Source: Polyangiaceae bacterium (GTDB lineage: Bacteria; Myxococcota_A; Polyangia; Polyangiales; Polyangiaceae). From it: a DNA stretch of 43,182 nucleotides. Made by a program: the position numbers and the translations under genes. Shown one piece after another: positions 30,841 to 39,532 of this stretch (positions within the stretch are counted from its first letter, which is position 1; the number at the start of each line of letters is the position of its first letter). The stretch covers positions 1-43,182 of the forward strand of contig JALHPN010000054.1 in the NCBI GenBank assembly GCA_022842465.1, written 5' to 3'. The notes beneath the pieces are model-generated. The model was not told where the DNA came from. It did not search any database and was given only the letters and a program-made list of their open reading frames with translations.

Positions 30841-32640
30841 ATGACGTACCGCATCGAGCTCGTGGCGCCCTTCGATGGTGCGCGCTGGTCCGCCGCCGCC
30901 GAGGCCGCGACCGTCGTGATCGTGGACGCGCTCGCGGGCACGAAGGAGAAGCGGGCGACGAAGCTGCTCGCCGACGAGGCGGCCGCGCGCGCGTTCGTCG
31001 ACACGAAGGCCCGCGAGCGGGTGGCCAAGGGCTACTTTGCGAGCGAGGTGCCGCTGCGGCGCGCGCTGTGGAAGGACGTGAAGGGCGAGGTGGCGGTCCC
31101 GGCCAACGCCGAGGGGGACGACGACCAGGTGCTCGTCATCGACGGCGACGCGCGGCTGCCACACGGGCTCGAGCTCGACTTTCGCGCGGGGCTCTTGCGG
31201 GTGCGTGACGACGAGGCGCCGATCGTGGGGCTGCTGGTGCGCGGGGATCTGACGCTGGCCGGGCCGCTCGTCAACTGGGAGGACGACTACGGGCCGTTCC
31301 TCCACGTGACGGGCAACCTGACCGCGCCCGCGATCGCGACGGGCGGCGGCCGGGTGCGGGTCGACGGGGACATCGAGGCGCGCGAGATCGTCGGCGTGTA
31401 CAACCACGGCTGGGTGTCCGCGGGTGGGGCGCTGCGTGCCCGCATCATCGCCACCGAGCACACCGTCGACGCCGCCGGCCCTGTGGACGCGCTGCGGTTC
31501 GACGGGTGGCACGCGCTGGTGTACGAGGTGCGGGCGGGCGAGCGTGACGCGAGCAACCCCTTCGACCACGCCGGCGTGTTCGTGGCCGCCCTCCGCAAGG
31601 GCGAGTCGGCGGACCTGCGGGCCGCGCGGACGCTGGTCGCGGCGGGAAAGCCGATCGCGCTGCCGGCGTTCTCGAGCGTCCGCGACGACTTCCGCCGGAC
31701 GATGAGCAAGAAGCTCGCGGCGCCCGAGAAGGTGAAGTCGATCGCGCTGACGGGGAAGAACCTGACGACGCTGCCCGACGAGCTTTTCGCGTTCCGGGCG
31801 CTGCGTACGCTCGACCTGACGCACAACAAGCTGCGCACCCTGCCCGCGAGGATCGGCGAGCTGGTCGAGCTGCGTGAGCTCCGGCTCCGGGGCAACGGGC
31901 TTCAGCGGCTGCCGGACGCGATCGGCAACCTCGTGAACCTGGAGGTGCTCGATCTCGAGGCCAACTGCATCGTCGATCTGCCGGCGAGCCTCGCCCGCTG
32001 CGTGAAGCTGAAGAGCATCAGGCTCGTCAACAACCCCTACTCCTACGTGCGGGCGTCGTTCGGCGCGTGGCAGAAGGTGGAGCTGATGTGGGCGCTTCCG
32101 GAGGTGCTGCTCGACCTCCCCGCGCTCGAGCACCTCGAGGTCGCGCAGACGTTCATCCGCTCGATCCCGGACCGCCCGTTCGAGAGCACGCGCCTCGCGC
32201 CGATCACCGTGAAGGACACGCTCCTCTGCGCGATCGATCCGGTGCTCCACCCGCAGCTCACGCTGGACCTGGCGTCGACGCACGACCGCGCGGTCAACTA
32301 CATCGGCTACTGGTTCGACAGCGACGAGATCGACACCTACGCGCTGCGGGATCCCAAGAAGGCCACGCACGGGCTCGCCGAGGCGCAGGCGGTCCTGAAG
32401 CTCGTGCTGCGCATCCTCGACGTCGTGCGCCCCCCGACCGAGCGGGCCCTCGCGAAGTTCGAGACCCAGAGCAAGCTCTTCGCGGACCGCCTGCGGCGCG
32501 GCGGCGGCGACGCGCCCGCGGGGAGCGCCGCCCGGCAGTTCTTCGCGGCGATGACGGTCGCCGTCGAGGACTGGGAGCGCAGCGCCGGCGCGAGCGAGCT
32601 GACGGCGGGCGTGAAGGCCCTGTTCGCGCGGCACGGTTGA
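30841..32640 (+). CDS. WGR-like/beta-solenoid/leucine-rich repeat protein
   Basis: 599 aa, no signal peptide. The N-terminal 70 residues end in LLADEAAARAFVDTKARERV and AKGY, the characteristic end of a WGR domain, but the W-G-R core is not evident. Residues about 115-215 look like a bactofilin or beta-solenoid fold (LLVRGDLTLAGPLVN, LHVTGNLTAP, VRVDGDIEAREIVG). Then come four to five leucine-rich repeats of the L-x-x-L-P type (LTTLPDELFAFRALRTLDL, LRTLPARIGELVELRELRL and similar). A helical C-terminal region follows. Likely a cytoplasmic protein-interaction protein. Codon use is foreign: in 31741-32000 I count 13 CTG, 7 CTC and 2 CTT, whereas neighbours use CTC almost exclusively. ATG 30841 is preferred to GTG 30784. 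Confidence 0.85.
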   Translation: MTYRIELVAPFDGARWSAAAEAATVVIVDALAGTKEKRATKLLADEAAARAFVDTKARERVAKGYFASEVPLRRALWKDVKGEVAVPANAEGDDDQVLVIDGDARLPHGLELDFRAGLLRVRDDEAPIVGLLVRGDLTLAGPLVNWEDDYGPFLHVTGNLTAPAIATGGGRVRVDGDIEAREIVGVYNHGWVSAGGALRARIIATEHTVDAAGPVDALRFDGWHALVYEVRAGERDASNPFDHAGVFVAALRKGESADLRAARTLVAAGKPIALPAFSSVRDDFRRTMSKKLAAPEKVKSIALTGKNLTTLPDELFAFRALRTLDLTHNKLRTLPARIGELVELRELRLRGNGLQRLPDAIGNLVNLEVLDLEANCIVDLPASLARCVKLKSIRLVNNPYSYVRASFGAWQKVELMWALPEVLLDLPALEHLEVAQTFIRSIPDRPFESTRLAPITVKDTLLCAIDPVLHPQLTLDLASTHDRAVNYIGYWFDSDEIDTYALRDPKKATHGLAEAQAVLKLVLRILDVVRPPTERALAKFETQSKLFADRLRRGGGDAPAGSAARQFFAAMTVAVEDWERSAGASELTAGVKALFARHG

Positions 32641-32693
32641 CCGGGCGAGGGCGGCGCTGCACCGAGCACGCGGATCTTTCTCGCGGAGCGTCG

Positions 32694-32759
32694 TCAGACG
32701 CTAGGCCGCTCCGGCCACGTCGCGACGAAGCGGGCGCCGCCGCTCTCGGGGCGCTCGTG
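32694..32759 (-). repeat. Parent copy of the direct repeat (3' end of the histidine kinase gene)
   Basis: The last 66 bp of the kinase gene, including its TGA, recur at 29261-29326 in the same orientation. 52 of 53 bases match in the core, and 8 of 13 match in the terminal part. Confidence 0.85.
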
Positions 32760-34262
32760 GACGAGGCTGCCGCCGTGGCGCTCGAGCCAGCGCGCGGCGA
32801 TCGCGAGCCCGAGGCCTGTCCCCGGGTGACGCGCGTCCCGTCCGCGCCCGGTGACGAAGGGCTGGAAGAGGGTCGCTTCGAGGGCTTGCGGGACACCCGC
32901 GCCGTCGTCCTCGACCTCGATGCGCACGCCGCCGGCGGTCGCGAGCGCGCGAACGCGAGGAGGCTTGGTGGGGGAGGCGATGCATGCGTTATGCACGAGA
33001 TTCACGAGGACGTCCGTGAACGCGTGCCGATCCGCCTCGAGGCGGAGCCCCTCGGGCGCGTCGACGTGCACCTCGGGCGCCTCGGCGCCGAAGGCCTGGC
33101 GGGCCGTCGACACCCCGAGGCGCAGGGTGGCGGCGACGTCGAGGGATCGGACCTCGAGGGGCCGCGGCCGGCCGTAGCGGAGGAGGTCGTCGAGGAAGCG
33201 CCTCGCGCGATCGAGCTGGGCGCGCACCGCGTCGAGCGTCTCGGCGTCGGCGCCGCGCCGCTCGAGGACCTTCATCTGCGCGGCGACGACCCCGAGCGGA
33301 TTCCGGATCTCGTGGGCGACCGCGGCGACGACACGCCCGAGCTCCGCGAGTCGCTCGGCCTGATCGGCGCGGATCTCCGTCGCCTCGACCTCGCGCGTGA
33401 GCTCGGGGACGGTGGTCGGGCGACGGAAGAGGGAGCGCCCGATGCGCTCGACGACCAGCATGCGCAGGGGCTCGAGGGGCAGGGCGGCGAGGAAGACGAC
33501 GACGACGACCCACCCGAGCGCCTCGCCGCGGCCAGGCGTGAGGGCGGGGAGGAGGGCGTAGAAGACGGTGAGGCCGATCGCGGAGAGCACCGCGGTCACG
33601 ACGGTCTGTACGGCCCCCTGGAGGAGGAGGTCCTTCGCGCGGCCGTGCTCGCCCGAGAAGACGGCGTAGCCGACGAGGAGGATCGCGAGGAGGAGGAACG
33701 GCGCGGCGATCGCGATGTCGCCGCCGCCGAGCACGCGGAGGCCGATGACACCCCCGCCGCCAGGCGCTCCCGCCGCGCAGGCCAGGGCGACGGCGAGGCG
33801 CCGGCGGCGATCGAGGGGATCGTCCGCCGCGCGCGCGAGGTGCACGAGGTAGGCGAACGCGAGCGCGGTCACGATCGCGGAGACGACCGCGCCAGCGAAG
33901 AAGAGTGGACCGGCCCCGCGCGCGCCAGGGCCGTAGAGCAGGCGCGGGGCGAGCGCGCCGAGCGCCGCGACGGCGGCAGAGTAGCCGTAGGCGGCGTAGA
34001 GGACGCGCCGGTCGCGGACGCGCGCGACGTCCTGGCCGGCGTGGACGAGCGCGCCGCCGAGGACGATGCCGGCGGGCACGACGCGCTCGGCGACGTCGTA
34101 GCCCGCGGAGAGGAGCACGAGCCCGGAGACCCAGAACGCGAGAGCGAACGAGAGCGCCACGAGACCGGCGCGTGTCTCGCGGCCGAGTCGGAGCGCGACG
34201 AGCCCTATCGCGAGCGCAAAGGCCCAGAGCGGATAGAGGACGAGGACGTCGAAGGCCGTCAC
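32694..34262 (-). CDS. Membrane sensor histidine kinase
   Basis: 522 aa. The N-terminal half has seven or eight hydrophobic segments (LYPLWAFALAIGLVALRLG onward to about residue 260), a 7TM-type sensor without a large periplasmic domain. The kinase core has H-box VAHEIRNPLG, N-box DVLVNLVHNA, G1 DDGAGVP and G2 GTGLGLAIAARW. No regulator gene adjoins it. The orphan NtrC-type regulator at 26371 is a plausible partner because a scrap of this kinase lies near that gene. The start is GTG 34262, 6 nt after a TACACT hexamer (34274-34269) and without a ribosome binding site, so its mRNA may be leaderless. The last 66 bp form one of two direct repeats. Confidence 0.93.
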   Translation of the reverse strand: MTAFDVLVLYPLWAFALAIGLVALRLGRETRAGLVALSFALAFWVSGLVLLSAGYDVAERVVPAGIVLGGALVHAGQDVARVRDRRVLYAAYGYSAAVAALGALAPRLLYGPGARGAGPLFFAGAVVSAIVTALAFAYLVHLARAADDPLDRRRRLAVALACAAGAPGGGGVIGLRVLGGGDIAIAAPFLLLAILLVGYAVFSGEHGRAKDLLLQGAVQTVVTAVLSAIGLTVFYALLPALTPGRGEALGWVVVVVFLAALPLEPLRMLVVERIGRSLFRRPTTVPELTREVEATEIRADQAERLAELGRVVAAVAHEIRNPLGVVAAQMKVLERRGADAETLDAVRAQLDRARRFLDDLLRYGRPRPLEVRSLDVAATLRLGVSTARQAFGAEAPEVHVDAPEGLRLEADRHAFTDVLVNLVHNACIASPTKPPRVRALATAGGVRIEVEDDGAGVPQALEATLFQPFVTGRGRDARHPGTGLGLAIAARWLERHGGSLVHERPESGGARFVATWPERPSV

Positions 34263-34435
34263 CGCGCGAGTGTAGAGGAGGAGGGAAGGTTCGTCGTCGG
34301 CTCGCGTACCCCCACGCGGTCGGCGGCTTTGCGGCCACGCGTTCGCGGCTCGACGAACACGGGGTCGACGTCGGCGTACCGCGAATCCGAGGCGATGGGC
34401 GACGGACCACGGCGTGCATCCCCCCGGGACACGCG

Positions 34436-35260
34436 ATGCTCTCGGTGTCCCCTCGCATCCTCCGCGGTCTCCTCGGCACGCTGGTCGTCCTCGCGGCGCT
34501 CGGCACGACGGTCACCGCCGTCGCGGCCGCCGAGGTCACGCTCGAGTCGCGCACCGTCGCGCGCGATTCGCGCACCACCGTTCTCCTCTCGCAGCCAACG
34601 GCGCTCGCCACCACCTCCGCCGAGTCCCTCTACCCGTCCGCCCCCGTCGCCCTCGGCGAGCACCTCGCGTATCCACCTCGCGCGAACGCCGAAGCCGCGG
34701 CAAAGACGTTCGTCTACCTCCACGGCATCCACGGGCGCGCCGACCGCGGGTGCCCCGTGTTCCGCGCCGGCACGAGCGAGCTCGGATGGCTCGTCTGCCC
34801 CGAGGCGCCGGTCGAGGGGCCGGCGGGGTTCTTCTCCTGGGGCGCGGATCTCCCCGCGCAGGCGACCGTCTTCCGCGCCTCCGTCGACGCCGCGCGCCGC
34901 GCCGGCGCGGCCTCCGAGCTGCCCGTCGTGATCGGCTTCTCGCAGGGAAGCTTCCTCGCGCTCGATCTCCTGAAGACCCGCCTCGCCCGCGCGCGAGCCC
35001 TCGTCCTCCTCGGCGCCGACGTCCACCCGAACGTCGCGCGCCTCCGCGCAGCAGGCGTCGAGCGCGTCGTCCTCGGCGCCGGATCGCGCGACGCGCCCTA
35101 CGCGTCGCTCGTCCGCGAGACCGCGCGCCTCGAGGCCGAGGGCATGCCCGCCCGCTTCGTCGATCTGGGCGCCGTCGGCCATACCTACGCCACCGAGGCT
35201 CCGGCCGCGCTCCGCGATGCGATCACGTGGGCCGCCGGCTCGAGCACCGCCGCGCGCTGA
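34436..35260 (+). CDS. Exported alpha/beta hydrolase
   Basis: 274 aa. Signal peptide MLSVSPRILRGLLGTLVVL onward to VAAAE. The mature domain is an alpha/beta hydrolase: oxyanion-region FVYLHGIHGR, nucleophile elbow GFSQGS (Ser about 169), a strand ARALVLLGADVHP, and a probable catalytic His in GAVGHTY. Overall it resembles phospholipase/carboxylesterase-type serine hydrolases. Two Cys (GCPVFRAGTSELGWLVC) may form a disulfide in the periplasm. The 3' end overlaps the antisense SRPBCC gene by 76 bp. The 173-bp region upstream is shared with the divergent histidine kinase. Confidence 0.85.
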   Translation: MLSVSPRILRGLLGTLVVLAALGTTVTAVAAAEVTLESRTVARDSRTTVLLSQPTALATTSAESLYPSAPVALGEHLAYPPRANAEAAAKTFVYLHGIHGRADRGCPVFRAGTSELGWLVCPEAPVEGPAGFFSWGADLPAQATVFRASVDAARRAGAASELPVVIGFSQGSFLALDLLKTRLARARALVLLGADVHPNVARLRAAGVERVVLGAGSRDAPYASLVRETARLEAEGMPARFVDLGAVGHTYATEAPAALRDAITWAAGSSTAAR

Positions 35261-36294
35261 ACGAAGCGCGCGCGCTTCCGCCCCCGCGCTCCGAGCACCA
35301 CCGGCGACTCGAGGCCGAACACCTCGCGCGCCAGCCGCGCGAAGCTCCGCTCCGTCTCACGCTGGAAGAGCCGCCGGAACACGAGCCGGTCCACCATCTT
35401 CCCGAGGAGCCCCCACCGCACGGCGTACGTGTACGACGTCGACAGCTCCACGAGCCCCGTCCCCGGCACCTCGACGTAGCGCCAGACGCCGACGCCCTCC
35501 CGGATGAGCGACCGCACGTCGTCCGAGCCGAACGCGAACGTGGACTGCTTCACGGGGGCGTGGAGCTGGTACCGACCCCACCCGCGGATCGTCACGAGGC
35601 CGAGCAGCGTCTTCTCGTACGTCATCCGGGTGCCGGTCTTGATGCGTGCATCATGCATCGTGATGCGGTCGAACCGATGGTCCCACCGCGGATGCAGCAC
35701 GTGGTCGTGCGTCACCGACCAGAGCTCCGCCGTCGTCGTCGGGAGCCGAACCGACACGTGCAGCGGCCGCGGACGACCGAGCCATGCCTCGAGGATCGCG
35801 GCCGCGTCGTACGCCGCCGCGGCGAGCGCGCCGAGCGCCATCCCACCCAGAGCCAGCCGGAGAGGCCACGGGGCGTGCGCATCGCCGGCCAACGCGATCG
35901 ACGCGGGCTCGCCGCGCACTGCCCACGCCTCGGCCGCCACCGCGTGCAGCATCGCCCCGACGAGGACGCTCAGCACGACATGCATGAAGTACTCGCCCGG
36001 GGGGAGCCCGCCCTGCTTCGCGCGCGACTCGGGCTCGGCGAGGACGTCGAGCGCCGCGATCACGACGTCGACGGTGAACAGCGCCGCGAGCGCGAGCACC
36101 CACGCTCCCCGGAAGCGGACGTTCGGGACGAGGACGAACTGCGCGGCGTAGACGACGCCCCGCGCGATGTGGACGAGCACCTCCCGTCGGCACTCGGGTC
36201 GCTCGACGAGGCGCGCGGCGCGCATGTGGAACCAGACGACGTCGAAGGCCCCGAGGAGCCCGATGACGAGGAGGAGGAAGGAGGCGGTGTGCAT
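35185..36294 (-). CDS. Membrane protein with a C-terminal SRPBCC domain
   Basis: 369 aa from ATG 36294. Five hydrophobic segments occupy about residues 1-165 (MHTASFLLLVIGLLGAFDVV; LVHIARGVVYAAQFVLV; VLALAALFTVDVVIAALDVL; HVVLSVLVGAMLHAVAAEAW; LRLALGGMALGALAAAAYDA). An SRPBCC/polyketide-cyclase-like domain follows (VSVRLPTTTAELWSVTHDH, FDRITMHD, GLVELSTSYTYAV), a hydrophobic-ligand-binding fold. The combination suggests lipid binding at the inner membrane; the activity is unknown. It is divergent from the desaturase-like gene and may share regulation with it. A candidate sigma54 promoter lies at 36313-36328. The last 76 bp overlap the hydrolase gene antisense. Confidence 0.82.
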   Translation of the reverse strand: MHTASFLLLVIGLLGAFDVVWFHMRAARLVERPECRREVLVHIARGVVYAAQFVLVPNVRFRGAWVLALAALFTVDVVIAALDVLAEPESRAKQGGLPPGEYFMHVVLSVLVGAMLHAVAAEAWAVRGEPASIALAGDAHAPWPLRLALGGMALGALAAAAYDAAAILEAWLGRPRPLHVSVRLPTTTAELWSVTHDHVLHPRWDHRFDRITMHDARIKTGTRMTYEKTLLGLVTIRGWGRYQLHAPVKQSTFAFGSDDVRSLIREGVGVWRYVEVPGTGLVELSTSYTYAVRWGLLGKMVDRLVFRRLFQRETERSFARLAREVFGLESPVVLGARGRKRARFVQRAAVLEPAAHVIASRSAAGASVA

Positions 36295-36312
36295 GGCGTC
36301 GTCGAGCGCTCG

Positions 36313-36328
36313 AGCACCCCGCGTGCCG
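36313..36328 (-). promoter_or_regulatory. Candidate sigma54 promoter of the membrane-SRPBCC gene
   Basis: Minus strand CGGCACGCGGGGTGCT: GGCACG is perfect and the downstream half is GTGCT instead of TTGCT; GG and GC are 12 nt apart. The predicted start is about 36302, 8 nt before ATG 36294. The nested palindrome at 36371-36408 is about 100 bp upstream. Confidence 0.45.
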
Positions 36329-36370
36329 TCGGGAAAAGCCTGTTGCGACGCGCATCTCCACGCCCCGCGC

Positions 36371-36408
36371 TGTCCACGCCGTGCGCGCCGTCGTCCACGT
36401 CGTGGACA
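36371..36408. promoter_or_regulatory. Nested inverted repeats, possible shared enhancer site
   Basis: Outer repeat TGTCCACG (36371-36378) pairs with CGTGGACA (36401-36408). Inner repeat GTCCAC-GTC-GTGGAC spans 36393-36407, so GTCCACG occurs twice forward and its complement once. The element sits midway between divergent genes, about 76 and 98 bp from the two predicted sigma54 start points. This is the expected position for a dimeric activator. Confidence 0.55.
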
Positions 36409-36449
36409 GCGCGGACGTCGATTTCTCAAGCCTTTCGCGAGGCCCGCGC

Positions 36450-36465
36450 CGGCACGACGGTCGCA
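36450..36465 (+). promoter_or_regulatory. Candidate sigma54 promoter of the desaturase-like gene
   Basis: CGGCACGACGGTCGCA: GGCACG perfect, TCGCA for TTGCA, GG and GC 12 nt apart. Predicted start about 36476, 2 nt before ATG 36478. High local GC makes chance matches easier, hence the moderate confidence. Confidence 0.4.
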
Positions 36466-36477
36466 CGGGGCCACCCC

Positions 36478-37140
36478 ATGGCGCTCTCCCTCCTTCGCCT
36501 CCTCGCAGGCATCGTCCTCCTCGTCCTCGCGCGGACGGTCCCTCTCCAGGCGGTCGCGTCGGCGTTCCTCTTCTTCGCGTCGTTCACCGTCGCACACGAT
36601 CTCGCGCACGGCGCCTACCGCCTACCGCGGCACCTGAACACCCTCGCGCTCTCCGTCGCGGCGCTCCCCATGCTGGTGAGCGGCCACGCGATGCGCATCA
36701 TGCACCTTCGCCACCACGCGCGGCCGCTCGCGCCCGACGACGTCGAGGGCGAGGGCGCACGCCACGGCTTCTTCACCGCGCTCCTCCTCGGCCCGCGCAA
36801 CATGCTCGCCCTCCGCGCCTCTGCCTTCGCCGCAGCCGACGCGCGGGGCCGCCGCCGTCAGGGGATCGAGATGGGGGCGGTCCTCGGCGTCGTCGCCCTC
36901 GCCCTCGCGCTACCGGGGGCCACCTGGCTGCGCACCCACGTGGTCGTCGCCCTCGTCCTGCTCGCGACGACGAGCCTGTGGGCCTCGCACATCCCGCATC
37001 ACACGCCGCCCTGGCTCGCAGCGGCCTGCGCGCGGCTCGCGTTCCTCCGCTCGCCCGTCCTCCTCAGCCTCGCGTTCCACGAGCGGCACCATCGCCACCC
37101 GCGCGTCCCATGCGCGGACCTCGCTCATGGGGGCGTGTAG
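36478..37140 (+). CDS. Fatty acid desaturase/hydroxylase superfamily membrane protein
   Basis: 220 aa, short for the family (desaturases usually exceed 300). Three to four membrane helices and the histidine boxes of the di-iron superfamily are visible: HDLAH near residue 42, HLRHH near 78, HIPHH near 177, and HERHHRHP near the C-terminus. The size and box pattern fit the carotenoid hydroxylase/short desaturase branch. It should introduce a double bond or hydroxyl into an acyl or isoprenoid lipid with oxygen. It is divergent from the membrane-SRPBCC lipid-binding protein, suggesting a common lipid substrate (inference). A strong hairpin follows the stop. Confidence 0.85.
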   Translation: MALSLLRLLAGIVLLVLARTVPLQAVASAFLFFASFTVAHDLAHGAYRLPRHLNTLALSVAALPMLVSGHAMRIMHLRHHARPLAPDDVEGEGARHGFFTALLLGPRNMLALRASAFAAADARGRRRQGIEMGAVLGVVALALALPGATWLRTHVVVALVLLATTSLWASHIPHHTPPWLAAACARLAFLRSPVLLSLAFHERHHRHPRVPCADLAHGGV

Positions 37141-37147
37141 TCCTCGG

Positions 37148-37173
37148 CCCCTGGACGTCTCGCCGTCCAGGGG
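37148..37173 (+). terminator. Probable terminator hairpin after the desaturase-like gene
   Basis: CCCCTGGACG and CGTCCAGGGG form a perfect 10-bp stem around TCTCGC, starting 8 nt after the stop codon. There is no T-tract, which is common for terminators in GC-rich bacteria, so function as a terminator is likely but not certain. Confidence 0.6.
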
Positions 37174-37282
37174 GGAACGAGCGCTCGTCCGTGCCGGCGC
37201 GGTCACGCGGATCTCACCGCCCTCCGTTCACGTCCAGGGATCTCGCGGCGGAATCGCGCGGCCGATACGCTCGTCGGCGCGA

Positions 37283-37298
37283 CGGCAGAGCCCTTGCA
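37283..37298 (+). promoter_or_regulatory. Candidate sigma54 promoter of the lipoprotein gene at 37336
   Basis: CGGCAGAGCCCTTGCA: GGCA and a perfect TTGCA, with GG and GC 12 nt apart. Predicted start about 37309, leaving a 27-nt leader that contains AGGAGG (37323-37328), 7 nt before the ATG. It shares GGCAG with the promoter at 40990. An imperfect inverted repeat, roughly 37257-37282, abuts it upstream. Confidence 0.5.
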
Positions 37299-37335
37299 AC
37301 GTGCACGGGTCATCACGCTTCCAGGAGGAACCTTC

Positions 37336-38169
37336 ATGCGCCCCGTCACCTTCGCGTCCTTGGGTCTCGTCGTCGCCGTCGCCACGCTCCCTGCCCTCAC
37401 CGGCTGCGAGAGAGGAGAGCTCACCGCCGAGGAGGCGCGCGAGGCCGTCTCCGAGTCGAGCGTCGACTCGCAGGCCTCCGCGCTCACCGGCAACACCGTC
37501 GAGATCGGGACGACCTTCACGATCGGCAAGGCCGCCAAGGAGGCCGCGACGGAGCTCCGCTCCTTCGTCGAGTCGCAGATGCCTTGCGCCGACGTCTCCC
37601 TCGCGGAGGCGACCCTCACGATCGACTACGGCAAGCGCGCCGGGACGTGCACCTACCGAGGCAACACGTACGCGGGGCGCCACGTCATCACGATCTCGAA
37701 GAACGAGGAGGCCCAGGTCCTCGTCGAGCACACCCTGGTCGGCCTCTCGAACGGCAAGGTGAAGCTCGACGGGACGGCGAAGGTCACCTGGGACGTCGAG
37801 GACAAGACCCGTCAGGTCGATCACGACCTCGCGTGGACGCGCATCTCGGACGGTCGCACCGGGCGGGGCACGGGCTCGCGCAAGCAGACGCCGCTCGGCG
37901 GCGGTCTCGCCGAAGGCTGGCAGGTCGACGGCACGCGCTCGTGGACGGGGGAGCGCGGCCGCTTCGACGTCGCGATCGAGGGCGTGCAGTGGCGCTGGAA
38001 GGACCCGGTCCCGCAGGCCGGTCGCTACGTCGTCGCGACGCCCAAGGGGAAGAGCATCACGATGGCGTTCTCGCGCGTCGACGAGGACACCATCGAGGTG
38101 AGGATCGAGGGACCGAAGCGCGACTTCACGTTCCGCGTGAACAGCGAGGGCGACGTCGGCGACTCGTGA
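37336..38169 (+). CDS. Putative lipoprotein of unknown function next to a Zra-like regulator
   Basis: 277 aa. Lipoprotein signal MRPVTFASLGLVVAVATLPA onward with lipobox LTGC. The N-terminal mature part is acidic and helical (LTAEEAREAVSESSVDSQAS). The rest is beta-rich (ATLTIDYGKRAGTCTYRGNTY; HVITISKNEEAQVLVEHTLV; ITMAFSRVDEDTIEVRIEGP) with two Cys. I do not recognise a family. It has one of the few clear ribosome binding sites in the window and a candidate sigma54 promoter at 37283. It is convergent with the NtrC-type regulator (13-bp gap), so it may be a target of that regulator. Confidence 0.85.
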   Translation: MRPVTFASLGLVVAVATLPALTGCERGELTAEEAREAVSESSVDSQASALTGNTVEIGTTFTIGKAAKEAATELRSFVESQMPCADVSLAEATLTIDYGKRAGTCTYRGNTYAGRHVITISKNEEAQVLVEHTLVGLSNGKVKLDGTAKVTWDVEDKTRQVDHDLAWTRISDGRTGRGTGSRKQTPLGGGLAEGWQVDGTRSWTGERGRFDVAIEGVQWRWKDPVPQAGRYVVATPKGKSITMAFSRVDEDTIEVRIEGPKRDFTFRVNSEGDVGDS

Positions 38170-38182
38170 GTCGGGCGCGCGA

Positions 38183-39528
<1,346 letters not shown>

Positions 39529-39532
<4 letters not shown>

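Larger units (their letters stand above)
29327..32706. mobile_element. Possible small genomic island bracketed by direct repeats
   Basis: The segment lies between two direct copies of the kinase 3' end (29261-29326 and 32694-32759). One copy still completes the kinase gene and the other is a scrap, the usual outcome when DNA integrates at the 3' end of a gene. It carries a SPRY-like lipoprotein gene and a WGR/LRR gene whose Leu codons are mostly CTG, unlike the CTC-dominated neighbours. No integrase or transposase is present, so homologous recombination or an incomplete duplication of a kinase paralogue are alternatives. Confidence 0.4.

Noticed and set aside
28864..32634. 1256-codon open frame on the minus strand
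   Set aside because: It is the shadow of the lipoprotein and WGR/LRR genes. Only its short HERPESG segment near 29.3 kb is meaningful, as a kinase scrap.
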